A stretch of 64,000 bases of DNA from an uncultured Acidobacteriia bacterium (GTDB lineage: Bacteria; Acidobacteriota; Terriglobia; Bryobacterales; Bryobacteraceae). The position numbers were made by a program, and so were the translations under genes. Location: the NCBI GenBank assembly GCA_903851195.1, contig CAINNJ010000059.1, positions 22,177 to 86,176 on the forward strand, written 5' to 3'. Shown one piece after another: positions 25,459-35,290 of the stretch; the stretch's first letter is position 1; each line of letters opens with the position of its first letter. The notes under the pieces are model-generated. The model was not told the DNA's origin, searched no databases, and saw only the letters and a list, made by a program, of their open reading frames with translations.

Positions 25459-27892
25459 ATGGGAAACATACCGCGCGATCTTCGCTTCGCTCTTCGTGTT
25501 CTGGGCAGGAACCCGGGCTTCGCGGTTGCCGCGATCGGGGTTATGGCGCTGGGAATCGGCGCGAACACGGCTGTATTCAGTGCCGTCTACGCGGTATTGC
25601 TGAAGCCGCTGCCTTATCAGGATCCTGCTGGTCTCGTGGTCGCGCTTCACGATGGCCGCTCGCCGGTTTCGCCGGCGGACTTTGTCGATTACAAAACCAG
25701 CGCCACGGTTTTCACGGAACTGGGGGCCGCGCAGTCGTGGGGCGGGGCATTAACGGCCGGCAATCAGTCGGAGGTCATCCCCGGCCTGGAGATCACCGCG
25801 AATATCCTGCCGATGCTCGGCGCGCGCCCCCAACTCGGCCAGGGCTTCTCCCCGGAAGAAGCAGAAGCGGGCGATCGCGTCATCCTCCTCAGTGATCGTC
25901 TCTGGCGCGCACGGTTCGCCGCCGACCCGAATATTACGGGAAAGACCGTCCCGATCGGTGGCAAGCCCTATACGGTACGCGGCGTGATGTCTCCCGGCTT
26001 TCGCTTCGCCCCGTTCTGGCAGACCGAAGCGGAGATGTGGCGCCCGCTACAGCTGTCGTCCCGCACGAACGACCGCAGTGGCCGGTCTCTCCGTGTCTTC
26101 GGCCGTCTCCGCCCGGGCGTTTCCATCGCGCAGGCGCAGACACAGATGTCCACCATTGCGGCGCGCCTCGCCGCCACCTACCCCGCCAGCAACACGGGGC
26201 TGGGCATCACCGTTCTCTCCCTGCAGCAGAAGGTGGCCGGGCCGATTCGCCCTACTCTCCTGATTCTTCTGGGCACGGTGGGTCTGGTGCTGGTGATCGC
26301 CTGCGCGGACGTTTCGAATCTTCTGCTGGCCCGCGCGGTAGGCCGGCGCAAAGAAATGGCAACCCGAATCGCCGTCGGGGCGAGCCGTTTCCAGTTAATT
26401 CGGCAACTGACGCTGGAAAGCCTGCTGCTCGCCGGCGCGGGGGGCGCCATGGGCATCCTGCTTGCGCATTACGGCCTCGAACTGCTGCGCCACAATATAC
26501 CGGCAGCCGGTCTGCCCCGCGACGGCGAAATTGCGCTCGACCAGACCGTGCTCCTCTTTGCCTCGGCCCTGTCCCTGTTGGTTGGGTTGGCAGCGGGTCT
26601 CATCCCGGCGTTTCAGGCGTCCGGAATCGACGTGAATGAGCATCTCAGGGAATCCGGGCGCGGCGCCTCCGGCGGCAGAGCGGCGGGCCGGGCGCAAAAC
26701 GTCCTGGTAACCGCTCAGGTTTCGCTCGCACTGGTGCTGCTGGTCTGCGCGGGATTACTCGTCCGGAGTCTGCAAAATCTTAACGCCGTCGATCCCGGTT
26801 TCAACCCCGCGCATCTGCTGACCTTCGAAATCGCTCCGCAGGCCCGCTTCGATTCGCCCGTCAAACGCTCCGTGCTCTTCCGCCGGATTGCCCAAAATCT
26901 GGCCGGCACGGAGGGTGTGGAATCGGTCGGCGCCATCAACCATATCCCGATCAATGGTGACGTCTGGACGTATCGGTATGAGATCCCCGGCCGTTCCGCG
27001 CCTCTGCCGGGACACGAGTACGGCGCCGCTTATCGCGTGGTGCTCCCCGGTTATTTTGAGACCATGCGGATGTCCTTTGCGAGCGGGCGCGCTCTTACGG
27101 AACACGATGATGAGCAGGCGCCGCCGGTTGTGGTCATCAACCAGACCATGGCGCGCCACCAGTGGCCCCACGAAGATCCCGTGGGACGGCAGGTGGTGTT
27201 TCCGGAGCGCGGGCTTCCGCGGGTTCCTTTGACTGTGGTCGGAGTGGTCCGTGATGTCCGGCAGTCCGACTGGACAGGTCCGGCGGACGACGAAGTCTAC
27301 TTCCCGTATGCACAACGCCAGGCCGCGTTCGGTTCCAATACTCTGACGTTTGTCATCCGAACCAAAACGGCGCCCGAAACCGTGGCCGCTCACTTCCGGG
27401 GCGGGGGCATGCGGGAAGGCTCTGGGCATCGATCCGGATGTGCCGGTTTCGCGTGTCCAAACCATGGAACAGGCGATCGGCGAGGCGCTCTGGCGATCCC
27501 GCGTCACCACGATGCTGCTTTCCGCGTTCGCCCTGATTGCCCTTGTGCTGGCGGCGGCCGGCATTTACAGTGTGATCTCCTGCTCCGTCCGCCGGCGGAC
27601 ACGTGAACTGGGTATCCGCATCGCCCTTGGCGCGTCCCCGGCGGCGGTGCTGCGGATGGTGTTACGCGAGAGCCTGGCGCCTGTAGGGGCCGGACTGGCG
27701 TTGGGGCTGGGCGGATCTGTTATCGCCGTCCGGCTGCTGAGCACGCTGCTCTATCAGGTACCCCCAGCCGATCTGCTGACCTTCTCGGCCGTGGTCCTCG
27801 GTCTCGTCGCCACCAGCGCCGCCGCGATTGCCGTCCCGGCTCTCCGTGCACTCCGGTCCGATCCGCTGGCGGCGCTGCATCATCTGTCCTGA
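25459..27892 (+). pseudogene. ADOP-type ABC transporter permease (MacB-like), frameshifted near residue 650
   Basis: Starts ATG at 25459. The N-terminal part matches acidobacterial duplicated orphan permeases: DLRFALRVLGRNPGFAVAAIGVMALGIGANTAVFS, a periplasmic MacB core, and a first FtsX domain (VLVIACADVSNLLLARAVGRRKEMATRIAVGAS). At 27395-27410 the frame is lost in a G-rich run (two G tracts split by one C), where one extra base appears present. The second FtsX domain (AGIYSVISCSVRRRTRELGIRIALGAS) continues in another frame to 27892. Repaired, it would be ~810 residues, the normal ADOP length. Either a sequencing error or a recent inactivation; no ABC ATPase is adjacent, as usual for ADOPs. 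Confidence 0.88.
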
Positions 27893-27947
27893 TGCGAACT
27901 GAGCAAACTGAACTGCGCAGCATCGCGCAGTCTGCGCGAAATCGCGT

Positions 27948-28217
27948 TCAGAACCGTCCGCGCTGCACGAACTCGTTGTACAGGAAAAACGCCAGAAGGC
28001 CGATTCCGTAGAGAGCCGTCGCCACGGTCAAGCCCATCCCGACGCGGTCGATCTGGCTCAGAGTGTGTTCGGTTTTGAGCTGACCGCTGATCTGTTGACC
28101 CGCCGAATCAGCCATATGCAGGAAATTGTCCTCATTTCTCGCTACCGCGTAGCGATAGATCGCGAGCGCCGCCACAACCACGGTCAGAACGATCAGAAGA
28201 ATCACAGAAGCCGACAT
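27948..28217 (-). CDS. Small two-span membrane protein
   Basis: 89 residues. The two hydrophobic spans are ILLIVLTVVVAALAIYR near the N-terminus and LYGIGLLAFFLYNEF near the C-terminus, with a polar middle (DNFLHMADSAGQQISGQ). A strong ribosome site, AGGAGGTAA, lies about 5 bases upstream of the ATG, the best Shine-Dalgarno in this part of the window. No family is recognised. It is divergent from the cytochrome c gene. Confidence 0.72.
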   Translation of the reverse strand: MSASVILLIVLTVVVAALAIYRYAVARNEDNFLHMADSAGQQISGQLKTEHTLSQIDRVGMGLTVATALYGIGLLAFFLYNEFVQRGRF

Positions 28218-28318
28218 GCAGTTACCTCCTTTAAAGGTTTGCGTTTTTCAGAAATGCAAACGGAGTGCCGCTTTCCGCTGTTCGCGAAGGCACGGTAAAT
28301 GCGCAAGGGAAGGCTGTC

Positions 28319-28732
28319 ATGCGCACCCGCTTCCTTTTCTGTTTGTGGCTCGGCGGGGCCGCCTTCGCGCAAAAGCCGCTGCCGGATCCTGAATCCGTGC
28401 TGCTGATCGAATCCATTCAGGGGCCCGCCCTCTACCGGGAGTACTGCGCCGTCTGTCATGGCCTTGATGGCAAGGGCGATGGCCCCATGGCGGCTTCGCT
28501 CAAAACCCGCCCCGCCGATCTCACGCGGATCGCCGGTCCCGGCCGGAGCGACTTTCCACTGGATCGCGTCGAAAAGGTGATCTCCGGAGCCGAAGCCGTT
28601 CGCAAGGGACACGGCACCAAAGAGATGCCGGTTTGGGGACCGGTCTTTTCGCAGATCGCGTGGGACCAGGACCTGGGCCGCGTGCGGATTCACAATCTGG
28701 CGCTCTATCTCAAGGCCATGCAGCGGAAATAG
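28319..28732 (+). CDS. Exported class I c-type cytochrome
   Basis: 137 residues from ATG 28319 (RTRFLFCLWLGGAAFAQ as signal peptide), with GGGAAGG upstream as ribosome site. One heme c site is visible, EYCAVCHGLDGKGDG, followed by a likely axial Met in the KEMPVWGPVF segment and a C-terminal helix HNLALYLKAMQRK. It is a soluble or loosely attached periplasmic electron carrier, with partner unknown. It precedes the YdcF-like gene by 44 bases. Confidence 0.9.
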   Translation: MRTRFLFCLWLGGAAFAQKPLPDPESVLLIESIQGPALYREYCAVCHGLDGKGDGPMAASLKTRPADLTRIAGPGRSDFPLDRVEKVISGAEAVRKGHGTKEMPVWGPVFSQIAWDQDLGRVRIHNLALYLKAMQRK

Positions 28733-28776
28733 CCGAAAACCCCGGTTGCCGGTCACCGCCTCCGATCCCTTACAAT

Positions 28777-29385
28777 ATGGGAATCATACGAACTCACCTT
28801 AAGCGAGCGGCCACGTTGCTGGCCATGGTCCTGGTGACGTTTGTCCTGGGTTATCTCGTCGCGCTGACCGTGCGCATCGGCCGGGAAAGCACGCTCGACG
28901 AGGCCCGTCCCGCCGACGTGATTGTCGTGATGGGCGCCGCCGAGTATCGCGGCCATCCTTCGCCCGTTTTGAAACTCCGCCTCGACCACGCCGTGCAGCT
29001 TTACGGCAAACGTCTCGCGCCCTACATCATGACCACCGGCGGACCCGGCGGCGACCCGTCCTTCACGGAAGGCGGCGTCGGACGATCCTACCTGATCGAC
29101 CGCGGCGTTCCCGCCGAAGCCGTGATCGTGGAAGAAGAGGGGAGTTCCACGGCCTGGTCGCTGACGGCCGCTGCCGAGATACTGCGCCGCATGGGCCTCC
29201 GCTCCTGCATCATCGTCAGCGACGGGTACCACATTTTCCGCGTCAAGCGCATTCTCCAGCAGGAAGGTTTCACCGTCTACGGCTCCCCCCGGGAAGCGGG
29301 GGATCAGACCATTCCGAAACAATGGTGGCTCTGCTTCCGCCAGGCCGTCGGGTATGGTTTGTGGAAAATCGGCGTGCGCGTCTGA
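28777..29385 (+). CDS. YdcF/DUF218-family membrane-anchored protein
   Basis: 202 residues from ATG 28777; the longer open frame beginning in the cytochrome gene has no coding character. One N-terminal membrane span (LLAMVLVTFVLGYLVALTV) precedes the DUF218 domain: ADVIVVMGAAEYRGHPSPVLKLRLDHAVQLY, YIMTTGGPGGDPSFTEGGVG, EEEGSSTAWSLTAA, IIVSDGYHIFRV. The family includes the SanA/ElyC cell-envelope proteins, linked to envelope integrity. A TACAAT box touches the start codon (28771-28776) but it is too close to serve this ATG as a normal -10. Confidence 0.9.
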   Translation: MGIIRTHLKRAATLLAMVLVTFVLGYLVALTVRIGRESTLDEARPADVIVVMGAAEYRGHPSPVLKLRLDHAVQLYGKRLAPYIMTTGGPGGDPSFTEGGVGRSYLIDRGVPAEAVIVEEEGSSTAWSLTAAAEILRRMGLRSCIIVSDGYHIFRVKRILQQEGFTVYGSPREAGDQTIPKQWWLCFRQAVGYGLWKIGVRV

Positions 29386-29465
29386 CGCTTTCCAGCCCTT
29401 CCCGCGCTTTGCCGCACATTCCGCACTAACCGCCCGTCCCCGCGCCAGTCTAATCTGACAACCGG

Positions 29466-30074
29466 ATGCTGAACACGCAGGTGGCCGAAATTCCGGCCGC
29501 TCAAAGCGAGGAATTTGCCATCGAACGGGTGCGCCGCGGCGACCGCGACGCGTTCCGTGTGCTGGTGGATCAACACGCCCGCGCCCTGTTCCGCCTGGCC
29601 TATCGTATGACCGGAAATGAAATCGATGCCGAAGACATGGTGCAGGAAACCTTTCTGAAAGCCTGGAAACAGATCGCGAAATTCGACGGTCGTGCCTCTT
29701 TCGGCACCTGGCTGCACCGCATCTGCACGAACTGTACCCTCGACCATCTCCGCACGCGGCAGCGCCGCCAGGAGACGCAGCCTGCGGTGCATGCCGCGAA
29801 GGAAGACCAGAGCGATCCTTTGTCGCAGATTGCCGGGGAGTCGCCCTCGCCCGAACGTCTTGCGCTGAGCGGCCAGGTTTCGGCGATTCTGAGCGCCACC
29901 CTCGCGGATCTCACGGTAATGGAGCGGACCGCTTTTATTCTGCGCCACTACGAGGGCATGGGGATCGAGTCCATTTCGAACGTTCTCGGCGTCCAGCCCG
30001 GCGCCGCGAAACACAGTGTATTCCGGGCTGTCCAGAAACTCCGCCAGGCTCTGGAACCGGTGGCGGGCAAATAA
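29466..30074 (+). CDS. ECF RNA polymerase sigma factor
   Basis: 202 residues with sigma region 2 (FRVLVDQHARALFRLAYRMTGNEIDAEDMVQETFLKAWK, then SFGTWLHRICTNCTLDHLR) and region 4 (VMERTAFILRHYEGMGIESISNVLGVQPGAAKHSVFRAVQKLR). It is the first gene of a four-gene set: the anti-sigma gene starts 4 bases after its stop, and two HEAT-repeat genes follow with ATGA overlaps. Thus the sigma factor is probably held by the membrane-bound anti-sigma protein and released by an envelope signal. Confidence 0.95.
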   Translation: MLNTQVAEIPAAQSEEFAIERVRRGDRDAFRVLVDQHARALFRLAYRMTGNEIDAEDMVQETFLKAWKQIAKFDGRASFGTWLHRICTNCTLDHLRTRQRRQETQPAVHAAKEDQSDPLSQIAGESPSPERLALSGQVSAILSATLADLTVMERTAFILRHYEGMGIESISNVLGVQPGAAKHSVFRAVQKLRQALEPVAGK

Positions 30075-30078
30075 TTTA

Positions 30079-30807
30079 ATGAACACGCAACCTATCCATC
30101 TCACGGAAGAAGATCTCGTCCTGCTGTACTACCGGGAGCCCGGTCTTCCCGGCGGCGCCCGCGAGCACCTGCGGACGTGCGGCACCTGCAGTGCCGCCGC
30201 CGAATCGCTGGCCAAAACCCTGAACGCCTGCGACGAATGGACCGTTCCGGAGCCGCCCGTCGATTTCAGCCGCGGCATCTGGGCCGGCGTTGCGCCGCGC
30301 CTCGAACCTCGCGCCCGCCGGTCCTGGCTGCTGCCTGCCCGGTGGCTGGTGCCGGCGTTCTGTGCCCTGCTGCTGGCCGCTTTCCTGATTGGCCGCGTCT
30401 CGAAAAAGCCCGAGCCCGCCCTCGCCGCCGGTCTCTCTGACCAGGCGCGCCAGCGCATCATGGCCATCACTCTCGCCGATCATCTGGACCGCGCCGAACT
30501 GCTGCTGACGGAGATCTCGAATGCCACCGACACGGCCCCGGACTTCTCGTCCGCCCGTTACCGCGCGCAGGATCTTGTCGGCGAAGGCCGTCTCATCCTG
30601 CAGACTATCTCGGCGGAAACCGGCGAAACCGCCACCACTTCCTTGCTGGACGAAGTCGAGCGTTTCATGCTCGAAGTCGCCAACTCGCCCGACCGCGTGA
30701 CCCCGGAAGAACTGCAAACGCTGCAGCGCCGCATGAATTCGGGTTCTTTGCTTTTCAAAGTCAGAATTATTCAATCGAATTTCAGGACCGAAGGACAAAA
30801 ATCATGA
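30079..30807 (+). CDS. Membrane-bound zinc-finger anti-sigma factor
   Basis: 242 residues from ATG 30079. The N-terminus has the anti-sigma zinc motif with His30, Cys34 and Cys37 (EHLRTCGTC). One membrane span lies at about 89-105 (WLVPAFCALLLAAFLIG). The periplasmic part of ~135 residues is helical (ITLADHLDRAELLLTEI) and may be the sensor. It is co-transcribed with the ECF sigma gene, and its TGA overlaps the ATG of the first HEAT-repeat gene. Confidence 0.9.
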   Translation: MNTQPIHLTEEDLVLLYYREPGLPGGAREHLRTCGTCSAAAESLAKTLNACDEWTVPEPPVDFSRGIWAGVAPRLEPRARRSWLLPARWLVPAFCALLLAAFLIGRVSKKPEPALAAGLSDQARQRIMAITLADHLDRAELLLTEISNATDTAPDFSSARYRAQDLVGEGRLILQTISAETGETATTSLLDEVERFMLEVANSPDRVTPEELQTLQRRMNSGSLLFKVRIIQSNFRTEGQKS

Positions 30808-32165
30808 ATTACTGGAAAATTGCGCTGCTTGCCGGAGCCCTCGCTCTGCCTCTCCATTCCCAGGAGAACCTCCCGGACGCCCGGGAAGCCGTGGCGAAAG
30901 CGAAATCGGCCGCGGCCATGACGGGCGAGATCCGCGAAGCGATCAAAGGCCGGATCGAAACGGAGATCGCGGTTTCCCTGGCCAACGCCGAAGGGAAGGC
31001 GATGGCCCGTGCGATGGCCGGCTCTCTTCTGCCGCAGGTCAAAGTCCGCAGCTTTGGCGGCGATGGCGCGTACGAATCCGGCACCCGTCTGCTCGACGAA
31101 CGCAAATACGACGAAGCTCTGCTGCGGTTCAACGCCGTGATCGATTCCAAAGGTGCCCGTGCCGATGGCGCGCTCTACTGGAAGGCCTACGCGCTGAACC
31201 GGCTCGGCCGCCGCGACGAGTCCCTGGCCTCAATCGCCGCCCTGCGCCGCGATTTTCCGCAAAGCCACTGGCTCAATGACGCGCAGGCGCTCGAGGTCGA
31301 GGTCAAACAGGGCTCCGGCCAGGCCGTGGCCCCCGCCGACGAGACCAACGAAGAACTGAAGCTGATGGCCATCAACGGCCTGATGAATGCCGATCCTGAA
31401 CGCGCCATTCCCTTGCTCGAAAACCTTCTCAAGGGCAACAGCGCGCCCCGCGTGAAAGACCGCGCCATGTTCGTCCTGACCCAGAGCCGCACGCCCCGCG
31501 CCCATCAGGTGCTTACCGACTACGCGAAGGGCGCCGGGAATCCGGACCTGCAGATCCGCGCCATCCGCTACATCGGCATGTCCGGAACTACCGAAGCCCA
31601 GCAGCAACTCGTGACCGTCTACGGCGCGTCGTCCGATACCGCCGTGAAGCGCGAAGTCATCCGGTCGCTGATGGTGTCCCGTGCCCGCGACCCGCTCTTC
31701 AATCTCGCCAAAACCGAAAAGGATGCCGAACTCCGCCTCGAAGCAATTCGCCAGCTCGGCGCGATGAGGGCCGGCGATCAGCTCACGCAGCTTTATGCGT
31801 CGGAGGCGTCTCCGGAAAACCGCATCCAGATTCTCCGCAGCATGTTCGTGGCCGGCGCGGCGGACAAGATGCTCGAAATCGCGAAGACCGAGAAGGATCC
31901 GAAGGTTCGCAGCGAAGCGATCCGCAGCCTCGCGATGTCGCGCTCCACGTCTCTCGACACGCTGGCCCAGCTGTACACATCCGATACGGATCCGAAAGCC
32001 AAACGGGAACTCATCAACGGCCTGCACTCCCGCGGTGACGCCAAACCGCTGATCGATTTGGCGAAGAAAGAGTCCGACCCCGCCATGAAGAAGTACATCG
32101 TGGAACGGCTCTCCAACATGCGCAGCAAAGAGGCCACCGACTACATGATGGAGCTGCTCAAATGA
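30804..32165 (+). CDS. Secreted HEAT-repeat protein (first of pair)
   Basis: 453 residues, signal peptide KIALLAGALALPLHSQ. After an N-terminal helical region comes a YDEALLRFNAVIDSKG TPR-like unit, then about eight HEAT-type repeats of 31 residues (FVLTQSRTPRAHQVLTDYAKG, IRSLMVSRARDPLFNLAKTE, IRQLGAMRAGDQLTQLY and so on). It probably forms a periplasmic solenoid that binds a protein. It overlaps both neighbours by ATGA and belongs to the sigma/anti-sigma operon. Confidence 0.88.
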   Translation: MNYWKIALLAGALALPLHSQENLPDAREAVAKAKSAAAMTGEIREAIKGRIETEIAVSLANAEGKAMARAMAGSLLPQVKVRSFGGDGAYESGTRLLDERKYDEALLRFNAVIDSKGARADGALYWKAYALNRLGRRDESLASIAALRRDFPQSHWLNDAQALEVEVKQGSGQAVAPADETNEELKLMAINGLMNADPERAIPLLENLLKGNSAPRVKDRAMFVLTQSRTPRAHQVLTDYAKGAGNPDLQIRAIRYIGMSGTTEAQQQLVTVYGASSDTAVKREVIRSLMVSRARDPLFNLAKTEKDAELRLEAIRQLGAMRAGDQLTQLYASEASPENRIQILRSMFVAGAADKMLEIAKTEKDPKVRSEAIRSLAMSRSTSLDTLAQLYTSDTDPKAKRELINGLHSRGDAKPLIDLAKKESDPAMKKYIVERLSNMRSKEATDYMMELLK

Positions 32166-33151
32166 GATCGCTTTTGCTTCTGACAACGGCCTCCGCGCTG
32201 CTGGCCCAACAGCCGCAAATCGAAAACGCGAAGCTCGAAACCAATGCCTTCTCGGGGGCGCTGGAATCGCAACTTCGTCAGTTCGGCACCGGCCCCTTCT
32301 GGGCAGGCTATACGGAACCGATCATCCCCGGCCGCCACGGTGACATGTGCTGGAACACAGGGGACGGCCTGAACGACCAGCAGCACGCCACCGGAGCGCC
32401 GGTGCGTCTCGAAGGCCCCACGGCGCTGGTCGTGCTGATTCGGATCGACAACTCGCAGGTGGAGCAGCTTCGCGTCACCTCGCCCGACTGCCGCCTCGAC
32501 GGTGGGGGTCTTCCGTTCCACTGGCTGACCGGTGTTTCGTCCGACGCCAGCATTGCCTGGCTAAAAACACAGGCCACCGGCGCCAAACCGGACCGCGCGC
32601 TGCAGGTGATCGCGCTCCACGCCGGGTCCGCCGCCGATCGCGCTCTGGAGGACCTGACCACTGCCGCCCAGCCCGAACGCGTGCGGGAACGCGCCGCCTT
32701 CTGGCTCGGCAATTCCCGCGGCGCGTTCGGAGTCACCATCCTCAAACGAATGCTGGCTGCCGATCCGAGCCTCAAGGTCAAAGAACAGGTGATCTTCGCG
32801 CTCTCGCAAAGCAAAGATCCGGCCGGGCTCGCCGCCGTGATGGACGCCGCCAGGAACAACGCCAGTCCGCAAATTCGCGGCAAAGCCCTCTTCTGGCTGG
32901 CGCAGAAGGCCGCCAACAAACAGACCGAAGACGTTCTCAAGCGCGCTGTCGCCGAAGATCCGGAGCGCTCGGTCAAAGAGCAGGCCGTGTTCGCGCTGAA
33001 GCAGCTTCCGGAATCTCAGGGCGTGCCGCTGCTGATCGAGATCGCAAAGACCCACCCCGACCCGGCTGTTCGCAAAAAAGCCATGTTCTGGCTGGGGCAA
33101 TCGAAAGACTCACGCGCCCTCGATTACTTCGCGCAGGTTCTGAAGCCCTGA
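32162..33151 (+). CDS. Secreted HEAT-repeat protein (second of pair)
   Basis: 329 residues with a short signal peptide (RSLLLLTTASALLAQQ). The N-terminal ~160 residues form a separate domain holding MCWNTGDG and VTSPDCRLDGGG, with two cysteines that may form a disulfide. Five HEAT units follow (AAFWLGNSRGAFGVTILKRML, VIFALSQSKDPAGLAAVMDAA, ALFWLAQKAANKQTEDVLKRA, AVFALKQLPESQGVPLLIEIA, AMFWLGQSKDSRALDYFAQVL). It overlaps the first HEAT gene by ATGA. Probably works with it in envelope sensing; inference from the operon only. Confidence 0.88.
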   Translation: MRSLLLLTTASALLAQQPQIENAKLETNAFSGALESQLRQFGTGPFWAGYTEPIIPGRHGDMCWNTGDGLNDQQHATGAPVRLEGPTALVVLIRIDNSQVEQLRVTSPDCRLDGGGLPFHWLTGVSSDASIAWLKTQATGAKPDRALQVIALHAGSAADRALEDLTTAAQPERVRERAAFWLGNSRGAFGVTILKRMLAADPSLKVKEQVIFALSQSKDPAGLAAVMDAARNNASPQIRGKALFWLAQKAANKQTEDVLKRAVAEDPERSVKEQAVFALKQLPESQGVPLLIEIAKTHPDPAVRKKAMFWLGQSKDSRALDYFAQVLKP

Positions 33152-33177
33152 GTCAGTGTTAGAATCGGCGAATCTGA

Positions 33178-35286
33178 ATGCGCCTGCTGCCGATTCTTCT
33201 TCTCGCCACCACTTGTATCGCCGCGCCGAAAACCGAGATCCTCTGGGACCAGTACGGTGTCCCGCACATCTTCGCCGCCACCCGTGAGGCCATGTTCCAC
33301 GCTCACGGGTGGGCGCAGGCGCAGAATCAGGCCAACCTGTTGCTGCTTCTTTACGGGGAGTCGCGGGGCCGCGCCGCGGAGTACTGGGGACAGTCGCATC
33401 TGGACCTGGATCGCTGGGTGCAGACGAACGGCGTTCCCGAACGCGCGAAGCTCTGGTATGACGCGCAGGATCCTCAGTTCCGCAAGTACCTGGACGCCTT
33501 CGCGGCCGGCATCAACGACTTCGCCAAAGCGCATCCCGATTCCATCGGCGCCGAGTACCGCGTGGTCCTCCCGGTTACCGGCATCGATGTCGTCGGCCAC
33601 TCCCTGCGCGCCGTCCACTATATGTACATGGGCTCGCGCGAACGCATGCAGCGCGAGGTCACGGCGTTCCAGCGCGGCCGCACGGTAGCCGAACTCCGCA
33701 CGCCTCTCGATGACGAACTGGCCGCCGGCTCCAACACCTGGGCCATCGGACCACCCCACTCCGCCAGTGGCAAGGCGATGCTCATCATCAACCCGCATCT
33801 GGCCTGGGGCGACACGTTCTACCGCTATATGGAAGTGCATCTGAACGGTCCCGGCTACGATCTTTATGGCGCCCCGCAGATCGGCTTCCCGGTGCCCGTG
33901 GTCGGCTTCAACCGCCGGGCCGGCTGGGGCCGCACCGTCAACACCATCGACACCGTCGATTTCTACCAGCTCACCGTGAAAGACGGGCAGTACGAATTCG
34001 ACGGCCAGTTGCGCCCCTTCGAGCACGAAACGAAGACGCTGCGCGTCCGGCAGGCGGACGGAACTCTGCGCGACGAAAAACTGGAGATTCGCCGCAGTGT
34101 GCACGGTCCCGTCGTCTTCAACGACGGTACGCTCACCGTCGCCATGCGCGTGGCCGGACTCGACCGTCCGAAGATGCTGGAACAGTGGTTCCGCATGGGG
34201 GAAGCGCGCAATCTGGAAGAGTTCAAAAACGCGCTCCGCATGATGGCCATTCCCATGTGGAATGCCAACTACGCCGATGCCGACGGGCACATCATGATGG
34301 TGTTCGACGGTCTGGTCCCGAAGCGCAACGCCGGCGACTACCAGGCGTGGCAAAAGGTCATGCCGGGAAATTCGTCGGCCAACCTCTGGACGGAATACCT
34401 GTCCTTCGACGAACTCCCGAAATCCATCGATCCGCCTTCCGGCTGGACGCAGAACACCAATGAGCCGCCGTGGACCATGACTCTGCCCCCGCTCGATCGT
34501 TCCCTGTATCCCGCGTATGTGGCGCCAGCCGGCGATACCATGCCGCAGATGCGCACCCTGCGCTCGCTCCACATGATCACGGAAGACCCGAAGATCAGCT
34601 ACGAAAAGCTGGTGGCGGACAAACTCTCCACCCGCATGGAACTGGCCGACAAGGTCCTGCCCGATCTGCTGAAGGCCGCGGCAGGTGGCACCGAAGCCGC
34701 GCGCGTCCTCGAAAAATGGGACCACCTGACGGAGACCGACAGCCGGGGCGCGGTGCTCTTCCAGTTGTTTGCGGACCGCTACCTCGGGGGCAACGGGGGC
34801 ATCGCCGCCCGCATGCGCGTGAAGTACGATCCCGCGAAGCCCCTTGAAACCGGCTATGGTCTTGCCGACCCGGCCTCCGCACTCGAAGCTCTTGCCGCCG
34901 CCGCCGAGCAGTGCCGGAAGACGTACGGCTCTCTGGATGTGAAGTGGGGCGATGTGTTCCGCTTCGCGAGCGGCACGGGCGACGTGCCTGGCAACGGAGG
35001 CTCCGGCAATTCCGGCGTTTTCCGCACCGTCGCTTTCACGCGCAAAGCGGGGGACAAGTTCTATGCGGCGCATGGCGAGACGTTCGTCTGCGCCATCGAG
35101 TTCTCCGCCACGCAACGGGCACAGTGCTCGGTCAGCTACGGAAATTCGAGCCAGCCGGGCTCGCCTCACCTCGCCGATCAGTTACCGCTGATGACGGAGA
35201 AGAAGCTGCACCCGGTCTGGCGCGATCGCAAGGAGATTGAAGCGCACCTTGCCAGGAAAGATCAAGCCGGCAAAGACCGGTTCTGA
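33178..35286 (+). CDS. Penicillin acylase-family Ntn hydrolase (acyl-homoserine-lactone acylase-like)
   Basis: 702 residues with signal peptide (LLPILLLATTCIA). The alpha-subunit region starts with EILWDQYGVPHIFA; self-cleavage is expected between Gly184 and Ser185 in AAGSNTWAIGPP, freeing the nucleophile Ser of the beta subunit. INPHLAWGDTFYRYMEVHL, VGFNRRAGWGRTVNT and the catalytic Asn region fit the family. Members hydrolyse amide-linked acyl chains such as AHL signals, penicillin G or aculeacin in the periplasm; the acyl specificity cannot be read. A dozen bases of intergenic sequence separate it from the HEAT operon. Confidence 0.93.
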   Translation: MRLLPILLLATTCIAAPKTEILWDQYGVPHIFAATREAMFHAHGWAQAQNQANLLLLLYGESRGRAAEYWGQSHLDLDRWVQTNGVPERAKLWYDAQDPQFRKYLDAFAAGINDFAKAHPDSIGAEYRVVLPVTGIDVVGHSLRAVHYMYMGSRERMQREVTAFQRGRTVAELRTPLDDELAAGSNTWAIGPPHSASGKAMLIINPHLAWGDTFYRYMEVHLNGPGYDLYGAPQIGFPVPVVGFNRRAGWGRTVNTIDTVDFYQLTVKDGQYEFDGQLRPFEHETKTLRVRQADGTLRDEKLEIRRSVHGPVVFNDGTLTVAMRVAGLDRPKMLEQWFRMGEARNLEEFKNALRMMAIPMWNANYADADGHIMMVFDGLVPKRNAGDYQAWQKVMPGNSSANLWTEYLSFDELPKSIDPPSGWTQNTNEPPWTMTLPPLDRSLYPAYVAPAGDTMPQMRTLRSLHMITEDPKISYEKLVADKLSTRMELADKVLPDLLKAAAGGTEAARVLEKWDHLTETDSRGAVLFQLFADRYLGGNGGIAARMRVKYDPAKPLETGYGLADPASALEALAAAAEQCRKTYGSLDVKWGDVFRFASGTGDVPGNGGSGNSGVFRTVAFTRKAGDKFYAAHGETFVCAIEFSATQRAQCSVSYGNSSQPGSPHLADQLPLMTEKKLHPVWRDRKEIEAHLARKDQAGKDRF

Positions 35287-35290
35287 TGCG

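Noticed and set aside
27913..27930. CTGCGC/GCGCAG hairpin after the ADOP gene as a terminator
   Set aside because: Six-base stem with no T-run; such GC-rich repeats occur frequently here.
28771..28776. TACAAT as -10 box of the YdcF-like gene
   Set aside because: It touches the ATG, so transcription would begin inside the coding sequence; a chance match is more likely.
33124..35169. Minus-strand frame of 681 residues opposite the Ntn hydrolase
   Set aside because: The plus strand has signal peptide, catalytic Ser and family motifs; the antisense product is an AHGVR-rich shadow.
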